This document shows, one piece after another, positions 41,173 through 54,329 of a stretch of 64,000 nucleotides of DNA. The notes beneath the pieces were generated by a model that saw nothing but the letters and a program-made list of their open reading frames with translations, was not told where the DNA came from and searched no databases. Numbering within the stretch: the stretch's first letter is position 1; every line of letters starts with the position of its first letter. The stretch is from Delphinapterus leucas (lineage: Eukaryota > Chordata > Mammalia > Artiodactyla > Monodontidae). The stretch spans positions 62,325 through 126,324 of the forward strand of contig NW_022098031.1 in NCBI RefSeq assembly GCF_002288925.2, written 5' to 3'. Made by a program: the position numbers and the translations under genes.

Positions 41173-43644
41173 AAGATCACCATTCTTCTCCGACTCATCC
41201 TTCATCTAATGATTCCTGAATGTTCTTCCTCTAAAGAGTTTTCACTAAGCCCCAAAGTCTGGGTTTTCTTCCCTTCCTGAGTTACTACTCCGTATACTTA
41301 TAAAAGCTATTTTATAATTTTCTCTTCTTGATTCATCCCACACTAGGCCAAGCAAGTATATTATCAGGTTTTCCATAGTCCCCAGGCCTTAACTCAGTGC
41401 CTGGCAAATTGTAAATAGTCAGTAAATATGCATCTTAAAATGATGATTGTACAAGTCACTCTACTCACTATTATAGAGGATATGATATATGTATGCCCTG
41501 ATTACAGAGAGGGCAATCAAAGTAAGAAAAGGAAGATATGTTCACCAGCAGGTTTAGTAGAAGATGACATAGTTTAATTCCTTAATGTGAGATAGAAGCA
41601 GAGTGCCGTGGAATTCAAAGGAAGGAGAAATCACTTCTGGTTGAATAAGGCTTCAAAGAGGAATTAACATTTGAAAGACAGGTAATATATTGTTAATTAA
41701 TTATTAAAATTATTAATACTTTCACTATTAACTTTTTGATAGAGACCTTTTCATTCTATTTTCTTTCTCATTTTATAAAATTGAACTATTTTCACATAAT
41801 ATTTTATTTTGTACTTTTAAAACTTAGTAATATAGCATGAATATTTCCCCCACTTTATTAAGTATGCAATTGTAATATTTTTAATTGCAGCATAGCTCCT
41901 TAATGGAAATGCTGTAATTTATTTAACCAAGTCCCTAATATTGGACATTTTGCTTACTTAACAATTTTCTTTGTATTTCTAATACCATAGTGGATAAGCA
42001 AGTAGTTATATTATTGCATTAACTGAACTGTAGTAATTTCCATAGCAATATTTGTATACAAGGCATTTATATTCTTATTACTTTTGAACCTTAATTGTCA
42101 AATTGTATTGTATAGTCCTTTTTTTCCTTTGTCAATGTTAATGATTACATTGCTTAAATTTACATTTTAAAAATTACTAGTAAAGTTAAATTTTTTCATA
42201 TGCTTATTTATTTTAGCATTTAAATAAATTACCTATTCATAACCTTTTTCATTTTTCTATAGGATTATAGGAATATTCATTTTTTTACTAATGTGTAAAA
42301 GCTCTTTATTCACAGAAGACATATGCCCTTTGCTAAATATTGATGCAAGTTTCATAGGAGATAAGTTGTCTCCATTTGCTTTAAAAATAATCTACTGAGT
42401 GCTTTTTATTTCTTTTATTTCATCTACATGGAAGTATTTACTTGTTTCTAATATAGTTCAAATATGATTTCCTTTGCAAAAAAACTACATGTGAATTTCT
42501 AGGAATTAATCCACTGCATAAGGTGAAGCTGAAAACATTTTAAAGTCATCACCTAAAATTATATACTAGGATTCACACTTTGAAAATTCAAAAGGAATTG
42601 GTTTGGTTTTTTTATTTTTTGTTTTTTTTAAGAAATGTTATCATGTCTTCTAGAACACGGCACATAGTTCTGATCCTACAAGATTTTCCGTGTGTTTAGG
42701 TTTGGGTTTGGTTTCTAAGAAAGATGTATCTTGTTCATTCACTCAAGTTCTAAGAGGAAAAAACAAGATACTTAGATTTTTTCTTTTTAAACTGAACAGA
42801 ACTCTCCCTCCTTTTCTGTCTAGACGAAATGGGCTAACATTAGAAAATTCTAATGTTTACATTTATTATTATTATATTATTTACATTTATTATTTCTTTG
42901 GGCCAGCCCTAATCTTCCAGCTTTCTGTTTCCTCTTCCTAAGCTACAGTTACTGTAGAAGGCCTCTTACAAAATAGAATAGAGATGGAGATATCTATCAG
43001 GTAATTGAAATATTTGGTTAAAGAGGTGTGTCATAAAAATAGATAAATACTTTAAATATTTTATCTTAAGTAAAAATATGTAAATGTTCAGGCATTTGCA
43101 AATTTAGATGAAACCCTAGGACTTTTCTTTGAGTATAATTCCAATGCCTTGAGTTTCACATTATGTTTATTTGATAACTTCATCCATTAAACATCTTCAA
43201 TTTTTAAAATTTGAGTTTCTTTTTAAAGTGATAACTTGAAGATACTTGAAAAGCTATGTGAGTACAGAATCCTCCTGGAAATTTACAAATTCTTCCCCAG
43301 ACTTTGCTGAAGCTGTATCTCACTGACAATGTGTTTTAAGATTTACCTTTATCTGGTCTTTCCAAATAATTCAACTTAGTGTTCATACATGAGCCAAGTT
43401 TATTTAATTTTGGCTCTATGTAATATTTATTTAAATTGAGTAATTTTTTAAAAAGTGCAGTGGAAGTAGACAGGTTTGGGACCAAATATAAATGATCTTT
43501 AGTAAACATAGAATTCAGCAAATTTGAGCAGACATGTAAGGCATAAGATAGGCTTCAGCACAATGTACGGGGAAAATAGCATTTATTAAACTAAAGATTT
43601 ACTTGGGTAGAGATTGTTTAATGAAAATTCTAGTGAAATTGTAG

Positions 43645-43880
43645 TAACAGCCAACATCAGTGGAGTACTTACTAAGTGTCAGTCCCTGTTCTAAGTGTTC
43701 TATATGCAATAACTCATTTGAGCCTCAGGACAATGCTATGAGATAGGCACTTTTTTGACATCTATTTTACAAATGGGAAAAACTGATGAACAGAGAGGTT
43801 AAATGACTTGTCTAAGGTCACACCCCAGGTTGTTTTGCCCCATAGTCTATGCTCCTAACAAGTGTACTCTCCTGCTTCTT
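43645..43880 (-). mobile_element. MIR SINE, antisense
   Basis: Antisense MIR phrases in order: 'gtacttactaagtgtcagtc', 'ctgttctaagtgttctatat', 'gagcctcaggacaatgctat', 'gagataggcac', 'attttacaaatgggaaaaac', 'gaacagagaggttaaatgac' and 'ttgtctaaggtcacac'. Confidence 0.92.
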
Positions 43881-46800
43881 GAACTCTACCAGTTTTCCTT
43901 CTTCTTTGCAACATTCTTCCAGTCTACTTTGGTTCCACTTTTCATTATTACTAACCTCCTAAGCCTCAACCTTTAATGTAAATAAGGTGAAATATAATTG
44001 TGTAAAACTAGTCTTATTATAATGAGAAATATTTCTCTTCTTATGGTGAGAATTATCAATTCAGATAAGGGAAAAATGTGGATCTAGGCCATTTTGAAAG
44101 TGAAAAGTAAATTTCAAATTAATTTACTTTGTAATTCACTTATAAAACAAAAAATTCTTCAAAATGACTTATGTAGTAACAGAAGTTACTTCTAGCTAGA
44201 TAAAGTTTAGGATTATTCTGAGGTCTGGCTGCTTTACTTATTTTGTATTTCTGACAGCAAGAGAATTATTTTCCTCCAATTAATTTTCATGAGTTATCCC
44301 TTAAACTCATTTTTTCCTTAAACTCATTTTAATATTAAATTTTATATCATAATTCTGTCCTAAATGATTTAATTAGTTAAGTGCTTTAATTCTCAACATC
44401 CTTTAGGAATTTTCCTACTAGATTTCATTTGATAATACTGTCTGAATACTCTACTCCATCTGGACTAAGGTGAGGCCAGCAAGGCACCTCAAATAAAATT
44501 GAATGAGGCACTCACTGTCACTACCGACCTTGCACTTGCATGATCCTGAAAGTGAATGCTTCTTTAAATGTAGCCCCCTTGACACCTCACCTACCTCATC
44601 CTAGTCCCAGCCCTGTATCAGAATATATTACATCATAATTTTAAATTATTTGTATTTTTTCTAGTATGAGTATGCAGTTTTAGTCTACTTAATGGATGTA
44701 GATTCTAAAATTTAGAGAGGTTTAGGAAATGTCCTGGGTAGTTACTGAGAAGTGGCACTGCTAGAACTCAAGCCTCTTGATTATAATTTGGTAAATTTCC
44801 AGATAGTTAAAATTTTAGAAATCATTTGCTAGACTCAAACGGTATTCGCCACAAAAAAAAAAAAAAAAGAAGAAGAAAAAAAGTCTACTGGTTTGCATTC
44901 TCCAGCTCAGATACTGGGGGTTGCAGCGTGGACTGATGTAAATGATTTTCAGCGGCTCTCAGGAAACCACAACCAAATTATATGATACTTGTCCTTTATG
45001 CTTTTCCAAGCTAATCTTTGCATTGTCTTTATCCTTGGACCCAAGGCACCAGAGTCCTTTGGTTGCTCAAAGCGTCCCACTCTAGCTATTCTCTAAGATG
45101 TGCTCTTTGCTGAAACACTCATGCTCTAACGCACCCTTTTATGACTTACCCTGTTGAAAGTTCTATCCTTTAAACTGGTAGTAAAAAGAAATAAATCTGA
45201 ATAATTGACTTACTACACATGGGTTTGCTTATAAAATAAACTTGTTAAAACCTCAACTAATGCCTAACTGACTGGGTTGTTTAGAAGCCATTTTATGGAT
45301 TACTTTACAAGACTCTAGAGCAGGCAGTGCTTCTCAGAAGTAAAACTGCAGAGCATAAGTGAACAGCTAACTTACAACTTCAGAAAGTTTCACAACCATA
45401 TTTTAGAAAATTGCCCTGGGTATATACTCATTTTGCATGTAAAGATACAGATAAAGCCATAGCTTGCAGAGTCCTACTCACCCCAGAATATGGTGATAGA
45501 CTGGCAAATATAGACTTTAACCTGTGAAAGAGATTATACATGTATGTATTCTAGTATGAAATAATACTGGTCAAGTTTCTTATAGAAGAAGGGAGATCTT
45601 CATTGTTTGGATTCACAATCAAGGTCGAATCCTTAGAAATCATTGTAAAACAATCTGGCTTAAATGAATTTCCTCTCAGGTAACCATCACTGAAGCTCAC
45701 GTTAAACAGTATAGCCACTCAGGCAAAACACTGTTGTCACTGGGTGTAAAGGGAATGTGACAGATGATTGTAAAATTATTTTTAGCATAGTACACGGCTC
45801 AAAAATTCAGTAAAAGCAATTTCTGCCAAATGATTTAATGATTCATATATTCATACACAACTTTCTCTTTATAATGAGCACCATTCCTGGAACCTAGGGA
45901 TAGAAGGGAGGGGCATTTAATGACATGGATGGCTGCTGTATTCTCAGTATATTTTACAGATGTGCACGGTTTTATCTTTTAGGAAAAAATTCATATATGC
46001 TCAAAATTCCAAAATGGTAGGAGAATGAGAATTCTTTACATATATATGATGCTTATCCTTTGAGATTTTATGCCCATATGATTTATTATAATTATAAATA
46101 TTTACTACTCAACTCTGTTCTGTTACACAACTATATATATGAGTAACTCTCTTATACATGAGATTTATCTTATGTCAAATTATATTCATCAATTTAGTTT
46201 ATATGTAGTTATTTTAAAAATTATATTAAATTACATTATTTATAATAGAAAATAAGTCAACATGGTACTATGTGTTGGTAGAAAAGGCAAAAGAGAATTA
46301 TGGTGATGACTTATGTCGGGGTATCAACTTTGCTACTTCCAATTCTTTGAAACTAGACCCCTTCCAAAACAAGTAACAAGCAATACATAAGATTAAATTC
46401 CACTGTAACTATAGAATTGATGTGCTTGGACAACATTGAAATGTTCATAAATATTTCCCAGTAAAATGGTGGAATTTAATGGGAGGTGGTTCCCAGTGAT
46501 CCGTATGTTACTAAGTGGACTTTGGTCTAGAAATTGTATGTATTAATACTTCAGTGTATAAAACAAGCATCATGGGTTGTTTTATTTAGAAGGCAAATGA
46601 GACTTCATAATAGAGTAGTGCCTGCTAGAGGGAAAATTTCCTTTTACATCTAAAATAGTGAAGGATACTGCTAAAAAATTAGGAAACCTAGGTTTTGTGA
46701 CTTCTGACAATATTTAGTGGAAAAATACCTATTATTAACTCCAAAATAGCATTTCTCTTCTTTTTTCCCTATAAGAATATAGGAAAACAACATATTTACT

Positions 46801-47357
46801 GAACTGTAAAAGGAAGCGGTCATTTGGGAAAAGCTGATACTGGTTTCCAAACAGTTTATGATAGCGCTTTCAGCTTTGTATTTACAACCAGTTTTCTCTT
46901 TCCCAGGACTTTGAAGAATTAAAACTTTGTGAACAAAATATAGGTAATAACACAACAAAATACATGTGCCTTTGTTTACTGAAGAAAAAAATAAAAATAT
47001 TCTTCTACAGATCAAATTTATTCAGTTCTCCATGATTACAAAAAGTGGATCCAATAGCCGCATACCACTGAAATGCAAATTTTGATTAAGCCTTTTTCCT
47101 GATTAATAATTACAGAAGTATCATTTTAAGTCTATCACGTGTGAGCTTCACAGCATGCCTCTTTCTATTTAATCTTTTGAAGTAGAAGAAAAAGACAGCT
47201 ATGAGAAACTAGCACTGCTGTCTCTTGTGCATGCTATAGAAGCAAGAGCATGGTCGTGTCACTGTGGTACCATTAACTTACAGTGGTGCTGCGTTTCTTC
47301 TTTACCACTGCTTCCCTCCCATGGATCCCACTGCTTCCCTCTGGGCCTCCTCACTAG

Positions 47358-47420
47358 CCTTCAGGCAACGTTTGGGTGACCCATGAAGAAATGGAAAATC
47401 TTGCAGCTCCAGCAAAAACG
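47358..47420 (+). CDS. PPFIA2: Liprin-alpha-2, 63-bp SAM1-SAM2 linker exon
   Basis: The frame-preserving acceptor is ctcctcactag|cct and the donor acg|gttagt. The exon has 21 codons, phase 0 on both sides, giving PSGNVWVTHEEMENLAAPAK plus threonine. The more pyrimidine-like-looking cttcag four codons into the region would enter in a frame that stops at once after a phase-0 upstream exon, so the tag acceptor was chosen; it also gives the known ...SRT-PSG-NVW... join. The donor with T at +3 is weak. Small size, multiple-of-three length, symmetric phase and weak donor suit a cassette exon. The segment is acidic/hydrophilic linker. Confidence 0.95.
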
Positions 47421-48669
47421 GTTAGTCTTTACAGCTTTGTTGAACATGAAGAAAGTTATTTTGCTGCTATTTGGATGGAAAAGCTATTTTGTTTGTGTAG
47501 ATCAGAGTAATGGGGTATGTTTACATAGTAATATGCAATGATAACTAACATTTTTCATTGTGGTTTTATTTCACTGACCCTAGACATTTTTAAATGAAGC
47601 CATACTAGATTGGCATAATGTGGTTAATATAAGAGTTTGTAACATGCAAACAATAATCAAGAATTTAATGACACTTATTTATACATTTTGCAACATTGGA
47701 AAGTTTTGATAACAAATATCACTTAAAATTGAACATATTCACAGGTAATGCATGTTACCAAACCCAATTAAATTTGTAATAGAATGTGTAGATTGAATAC
47801 TCATTTTAAATATAATTATTTAGTTTCTTGTACTTTACCATCTCAAATACAGAGCTTCCTCCTCCCACCTGCATGCAAAGTGTTCATTTAGTATTAAAAG
47901 CACAGACTTAAAAAATTCATCGTGACTCATTGTAATTGTCAGCTTTTAAAAATATATTACATATAATCATTTCTCATTTAAAGTAACAAAGTTGGGCATG
48001 CCATGCATTTTATTATGAGCAACTTATTTTTAATTTAATGTCCTTTTAATTTTATTCCTGTTTGAAAAATTGATTATCTAGTTTCTGTTGAATAAAAATG
48101 CCAATGTTGTGTGCTAATTACATTTTTAGTTTGTTGTGCTTGGTCTTTTCTTGTTTAGCTTTGTTTGTTGTTGATTCTTGCTGAAACCCATTTGATTACC
48201 ACAAAGTTTTGTTAGAAGGATGCAGTTACTTTGTCCACTCCATTAATTTACTTTATATAAGATTTATCCATCATATGTATGTACACACATTTGTGTATTG
48301 TATATTCGTATGTATATAATCAGAAATTTTTGTCATAACTTATTACATTTGTAAAATCCCACACTTTTAAGAATTAAAAAAGGTTTGGAATGACCAGATC
48401 AAATGTATCATGAAAATTCCATATGTTGTATGTGCGTGCATTTAATTAGAATAAATTAGAAACTGTGTAGGTGCCTTTGTAGTTGCCCTTGAACTGCTCT
48501 ATTGATTACTGTGGATCTGAATAAGGATCTGTGTACTTATTTGTCTGTGTCTTAATTAACATTTTTAATAACAAAGCAATTTTTCTTCTACTAGAAAAAA
48601 TTTACTGTATTAATTTGAGATTAATTTATCTTTATCTGCTTTATTAATCATTTCCTGCTGCTAACACAG
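47421..48669 (+). other. PPFIA2: PPFIA2 intron (1.25 kb) with TGCATG motifs
   Basis: GT-AG intron between the two small linker exons. TGCATG occurs at 47749-47754 and 47870-47875. UGCAUG is the known binding site of RBFOX splicing factors. Otherwise AT-rich with nothing recognised. Confidence 0.85.
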
Positions 48670-48699
48670 AAAGAATCTGAGGAAGGAAGCTGGGCCCAG
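48670..48699 (+). CDS. PPFIA2: Liprin-alpha-2, 30-bp micro-exon of the SAM1-SAM2 linker
   Basis: The acceptor is cctgctgctaacacag|aaa and the donor cag|gtagga. Ten codons, KESEEGSWAQ, phase 0 on both sides (residues 147-156). It joins the 63-bp exon to the exon opening SAM2 without changing the frame, and could be skipped or included alone without changing it either. It is too short for standard open-frame detection and was found by following the expected protein. It is a charged linker with one tryptophan. Confidence 0.95.
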
Positions 48700-50262
48700 G
48701 TAGGAAATTCATGTGCTTTAAAACAATATCGTTTAGTAGGCTATGAGGATATAAAGTAAGAAAATTGTATGTCATAATATTATAAGTCTTCACTTAGCTT
48801 AAGATTAGGCTAATCATGTATTTGACTTTATTATGTTGAATACTATAAGGTCTTTTAAAATAACCATATTTTGCAAAGAAGATGATCATCATTTTATACC
48901 TGGCCTCTTTTGAAAGGAAAATTTCATTTCTCCTTTAAAAGAATGAACTATAACTTAAATTTCTTGGAAATCACCCCTGAATATATTTAATCAGGAATCA
49001 TTTATGTTGGTTGTAAGCGGGGAGGGGAGATTTCAAAAAACTTATTTGGAATCACCTATTCTTTAAAGTATAATGGAAAGTGTGTGAGAAATGGAGTTGG
49101 AGGGACACGTGTTAGCCTTGCGACTACACGTCAGAAGTCACTCCCATTTATTGAGATGGCATATGAGCTAAGCATCTGTACTTTGAACAAACATATATGC
49201 TTGCAAGGAAGCTGTTCCTTTTTCAACATTTCTGCATGTTTATTACTAAAAGAATTAATGTGTGTTATAGGTAATGTGATTCAAACTTTGTAAGAAAAAT
49301 TTTTGTAGTTATTACTAGGACCTACATTTAAACATTGACTAAATTAGGGTTGCATTAGGTTTTTATTTTAGTGAGAATTTCATTTTTTAAGAACACACAA
49401 AATAAAGGGAACACCTAGATTTTCATTAGAAATACATGTTATAATTGTGAATTTGTTGTTTGATAAGGAACTAAATAGAAGACATTGTCAAATTAATAGA
49501 GATTAATAGTTTTTTTTAAAATTGCTTTAGAGATGATGGTTGATTTTGGTTTTCATTTTGGCTTTTAAGAACAGTGGTAAGATCAGTTCATATTGTTATA
49601 TTAAAGAATTAGATTGTCTTAGAGTTTGATCATGCTCTGCTTCTTTAAGTACAGAGTCTGTATTGATTGATATCTACGAAAGACTGATTGCATCAATTTT
49701 TATAGAATACTGGCTGCATGCCTCACTAGGTAACAACAATGGCCACATAAAGCTTCAGCATTCTATCTCTCTAGCCTTGTGGCTCCTTTCTCTATTCATT
49801 TACTGAGGTTTCTATTTTGACATCAAGATTTGCCATTACACCATGGCAATGGTAATAGTAGCATTGAAGAGAAGGAAATGGTGGCGTATTGGCTAACAGA
49901 TAAAAATAAAATAAGTTGAATTAAATAAATCTATCAATACAAAGAAAGGATCTTTAAGCTCAGCATTTGTATTATATCATTCATTTTAGCTTTTGAATTA
50001 AAATGCATATTTGTATAAAATGTAATTCCTTTTGAGCAAACAAAGTGAACCTTATCATTCTCTTTAGGCAAGGACCTTGATACATGTACCCAGAGTTCCA
50101 CTTTGTACCAAAATAAATTAAATATTTAGGGGCTAAATATTATTTCTACTTTGTTTCAATATATCATAGGAATTAAATATCAATTATAATGATAGCCCAT
50201 ACCCTCCAATTACTGTCTCATTTTATTGGCTAAGAAACTTGACTGCTATAAAACAATTCTAG
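48700..50262 (+). other. PPFIA2: PPFIA2 intron (1.6 kb)
   Basis: Begins gtagga and ends ...aaacaattctag (or, if the second acceptor is used, 18 bases later at ...tttttctacag). AT-rich; contains TGCATG near 49233 and 49717. No repeat or gene recognised. Confidence 0.85.
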
Positions 50263-50456
50263 TGTCCGGTTTTTCTACAGACCCTGGCATATGGAGATAT
50301 GAACCACGAGTGGATTGGAAACGAATGGCTTCCCAGCCTGGGGTTACCTCAATACAGAAGTTATTTTATGGAATGCTTGGTAGATGCAAGAATGTTAGAT
50401 CACCTAACAAAAAAAGATCTCCGTGTCCATTTAAAAATGGTGGATAGTTTCCATCG
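50263..50456 (+). CDS. PPFIA2: Liprin-alpha-2, exon opening SAM2, with tandem acceptors
   Basis: In its long form the exon starts after acaattctag with CPVFLQ, then [35 protein letters not shown] and [17 protein letters not shown], leaving two bases (cg) of an arginine codon before the donor gtacgt. It has 64 whole codons (residues 157-220). It covers most of SAM2; the HEWIGNEWL helix and the [15 protein letters not shown] stretch are family hallmarks. A second acceptor, tttttctacag at 50280, would start the exon at 50281 (TLAYG...) and remove CPVFLQ in frame. From memory, liprin-alpha-2 can carry CPVFLQ while other liprin-alphas read SWAQTLAYG. Both forms are plausible; the long one is given. 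Confidence 0.96.
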
Positions 50457-52339
50457 GTACGTTTTTTCCAAAAAGTAATTAAAGTGAAAAATAAATAACT
50501 GTGTATATTACTAGAACATAAAGATATTTAAGAAATATAGAATATGTGCTCTTTGAAACATCTGTGTACATCTACTTGGCAAAGTATCTTTATGCAACAA
50601 ATTGCGGGGACTATCTAATGTAGAGCTGGGTGCATATTACATGCCCAAAGTTTATGGAACTGGAGAGTGCAAAATTCTCATACAGCATAGATCTTTTTTC
50701 CCCTGTATCTGTAGGAAATTTCATGTTTGTGATTTGTATCTATATATGTTTTAATATTAGAAAATTATTTATTAAGAATAAAATCATCAGTCTCAACTAT
50801 ATATGGAGTTATAAATTATATAACTTAGGGATATACTAGAAAAAAATTTGAGAAGGAATTCTCTTCTGAAGAAAATTTTTGTTTTTGTGTAAACCTTTCA
50901 GTGCTTTTGCTTATTTGTACATTAATTTTCAGGAAAAAAAATACTGAATGGGTTATGAGACATTGGTAAGAGCACAGATAAATGAAAGGCAAATGAAAAT
51001 TAGTTTTTCAAGTTGCTTATCATCTAGGGAGTAAAAAAATGGTTGTTATAATACCATGTCATAAATGTTATGTTGTAGCCTGATCTCTTTGTAGGTTATC
51101 TGCAGAATTGTCAGTTGTATTATGATTATTTTATATACAGTTAGTTATTATAATAAATTAATAAATATAAATCTAGACTTTGGGAAACTGTGTTCACATC
51201 CTGTCCAACATTTAATTAGTGACGGAAATTAAAATGGTATACAAATCATATATGTTAATGACTAAAGTTAGGATAAAGAGATAATAATTGAGATTCTTCA
51301 GTCAAATTTATCAAAATGTTTTGAATCTTAACACAGTTGTTTACACTGTTGGATTAAATTTAGTAGAGATAAATATAACATCGTTTTTAAAAACCATTAA
51401 AATGCTGGATGGGGAATTCATGATTTAAAAGCAGTTCAAGTGAAAAAGATATGTGATTTATAGTTGACACAAAAATCTCAGTTCTGGTTAATGGCTTGAC
51501 AGGGCATATTTAGACTGTGTTTATTGGCAGGCACAATAAAAGTCCTATCATGTGGTGAGATAACAATAAGAAACTGTATTAATTTATGGACATTAAATTG
51601 TTTTTGATAACGTGGTAAAAATCTGGGGGAAAGGAAGGAATTAAAGAAATTTAGCTTGGATAAGGGAAGACTTTAGATAAGTTTTCTTATGTTTTAATAT
51701 TATGTGATAGAGTAATATTTGCTGTCTTGAACATGTGCTTTTCTAGTACAAATAGGTATAGATAATAGGGTGAGTGATTTATGTTCAACAGAAAATACAA
51801 CTTTGTATCACTCTCAATTGCTCTATAGTACACACATTGTGAGGTAGTGAGTTCCCTGTCACTGAACATTTAGGGCCTCAAATTTTGTGTGGTTGCAATA
51901 GACTTTTAAATATTAGAATTTTTGATGACACACTTGTGCCTGTTTTCTATTCTTCACTGGATCAACTTTTAATTGCTTTATTATTAAAGTAGAAATGATT
52001 CATCCAGAGATCAAGTTTTCTTTTTTAAAAAATAAACATTACTCAAATGACAGGGTTCTTGTTTGTTCTGGGAAATACACAAGCTTCATCTTTATGCTAT
52101 GCTTAGCTCTGACTTAAAGCAAGTAATACTTTACTGCATATGGCATCCCATTGTCTTTACAGCCCAGTTTTCCATCTGACAAGACATTGTTGTAACAACA
52201 TATATCCTTTTTATAGAACAATTTTACGTTACATACAAAAACTAGGCAGAAGTTAGGCAAGCCCCAGTGGTTTAACCTCAAGCTGGCTAATGTCTATGAT
52301 GGTTTTTACATCAGTATTATCTGGTATTCCACTGAATTA

Positions 52340-52725
52340 GTTTGCTTGGGCTAGCATGACAAAATAACATAGATAGGTGGCTTAAACAACAGAAATTTTT
52401 TTTCTCAAAGTTCTGGAATCTAGAAAACAAAGATCAAGGTGTCAGCATTATTGGTTTCTTCTCCTTGGCTTGCAGATAGCTGCCTTCTCACTGTGTCCTC
52501 ACATCGTCTTTCCTGTGTGTGTGTACTTCCCAGGTTTCTCTGTGTGTCCAAATTTCCTCTTATAAGGACACCAGTCATACTGAATTAAGGCATACCCTGA
52601 TGCTGATTTTAACTTAATTACCTCTTTTAAGACTCAGTCTCCCATCACAGTCACATTCTGAAGTATTGGGCGTTAGGGCTTCGTTGTAAGAATTTGGGGA
52701 AACACAGTTTATCCCATAACAGCAA
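52340..52725. repeat. Old mammalian interspersed repeat, family not assigned
   Basis: Contains 'ttgcttgggctagcatgaca', 'aaaataacatagataggtgg', 'cttaaacaacagaaat', 'gttctggaatctagaaaaca', 'ctcactgtgtcctcacatcg' and 'tcctcttataaggacaccag'. This is a series I recognise from many mammalian loci but will not name with confidence. Confidence 0.55.
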
Positions 52726-53580
52726 TTAATGCAGATTTCTTTCCATGTTCCTCTGATTCTTAAATATTTGAACTCAGCATTGTTCTTATTAAAATGCAGG
52801 GCTTAGAAATGAATCCAGCACTTAAGAGTAGCCTGGCCAATGTGTATGTCTAAATTTGTCTATAATTCTAAACATTTAAGAAATCACTAATATTCAGTGC
52901 TCTTTGTTCTTGAGGCCTAGAGATTCTTTTTACCTATTATACTCTTCCACATCCTTTATATATAATATCAGTAAGTCTTCTTTCTTCTCTCTGAACATCT
53001 CTGGTTTCTAGATTTTCTTTTCATGCTTTTCTTTGTCCTTAGTGGGACCTTTATTTTGACAGCATTTCTTCTTCAACTAATTTCCCTGTCCCCTAGAATT
53101 ACCTATTTTCCCCAACTCTTGTGTTACTTCCAGATTATTCTCTCTTAAACCAAAACCTTTTATTGTCATTTTTATCCTCCTGTGAAAATTGTCCAATAAT
53201 TTTTATCACCTTGATGTGTTCTACACTTACTCTGAACGCAAACTTTCCTTAATGTAACCCCACTCTCCGTATAAAATCTTATTCCTCCTAACTTCCTGGC
53301 ATAGATCTTCACTGTGGACAGAGGATCTATCACCACACATTTAACATTTCATCAGCCATCCTATGTTCATGGTGTTCCATATCCTTTACTAACCCTCCCT
53401 TTGCCTGATCCTTTAAGGATCAGTCAGTTTTCTGCTCTTCCACAATATCCTTTCCACATAGAGTTTCAGTATCTGCTGACTTGTTCCTTTCACATATTTC
53501 TGTATCACTTAGAGTTGGTGGCTATTCATTTTGGTATTTGGTTCTGTATGTTATCACTTAACTCATTCATCTTTTTATTA

Positions 53581-53910
53581 TTTATTTATAAATTTATTTA
53601 TTATTTTTGGCTGCGTTGTGTCTTCGTTGCTGTGCTCAGGCTTTCTCTAGTTGTGATGAGCGGGGGCTACTCTTTGTTGTGGTGTGCGGGCTTCTTATTG
53701 TGGTGGCTTCTCTCGTTGCAGAGCATGGGCTGTAGGTGTGCGGGCTTCAGTAGTTGTGGCACGTGGGCTCAGTAGTTGTGGCTCATAGGCTCTAGAGCAC
53801 AGGCTCAGTACTTGTGGTGCATGGGCTTAGTTGTTCCGTGGCATGTGCGATCTTCCCGGACCAGGACTCAAACCTGTGTCATTCTTAACCACTGTGCCAC
53901 CAGGGAAGCC
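53581..53910 (-). mobile_element. tRNA-derived SINE, older CHR-type copy
   Basis: Antisense. An AT-rich tail (tttattatttatttataaat) is followed by the longer body variant, 'tttttggctgcgttgtgtct', 'tgagcgggggctactctttg' and two 'gtagttgtggc(a/t)c' repeats, and it ends at the head ccaccagggaagccc. The direct repeat ctcattcat at 53572-53580 and 53911-53919 is the target-site duplication. It is more diverged than the other copies. An open frame of about 150 codons running into it is not a gene. Confidence 0.92.
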
Positions 53911-54329
53911 CTCATTCATGTTTTTACATTATTTTTCTCATCAGCTAAAAAGAAGAGTATCATCCCTTTCTTATAATTTCCTTCTTGTCTCCATAATATT
54001 GACTCTTTTCAGAGGAGTAAAATGTTCATTTGTCTTCAAACAATGTTGAAATAGCCTAATGGAAAACAAAGACATGTGGATAAACAACATAATCCAAGAT
54101 TAATTTTAAGACTATGGTTATTTTATTTTGAAAATACTTTTGTTTTTACTCTTTAGAAACACTGTGTGCTTAGAATAACTATAATTTTAATTCCCTCCAA
54201 TTCTAGAGGATTTAATTACAAATGGAATTTATTAACCTGTTGCCTGAAGAAGTAGTGCATAGTGTTGACTATGCTTAATCATCTACTGAGTAAACTAAAT
54301 GTGTTTTCTCCTTTAAAAAAAAATAACAG

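Larger units (their letters stand above)
50457..54329 (+). other. PPFIA2: PPFIA2 intron (3.9 kb)
   Basis: GT-AG intron inside SAM2. Contains an unassigned old repeat (52340-52725) and an older SINE copy (53581-53910). 50480-52320 is AT-rich with nothing recognised; 52900-53560 is pyrimidine-rich and unassigned. The 3' end is unusual: a run of A lies between the pyrimidines and the acceptor. Confidence 0.85.

Noticed and set aside
40813..41280. Protein-coding frame of 155 codons (and related MASPVAEHRLRT-type frames at several sites)
   Set aside because: Translation of a SINE; the same peptide appears at every SINE copy on either strand.
47355..47364. Alternative acceptor cttcag for the 63-bp exon at 47363
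   Set aside because: It would start the exon at gcaacg and give a stop within five codons after the phase-0 upstream exon; the tag acceptor gives the expected protein.
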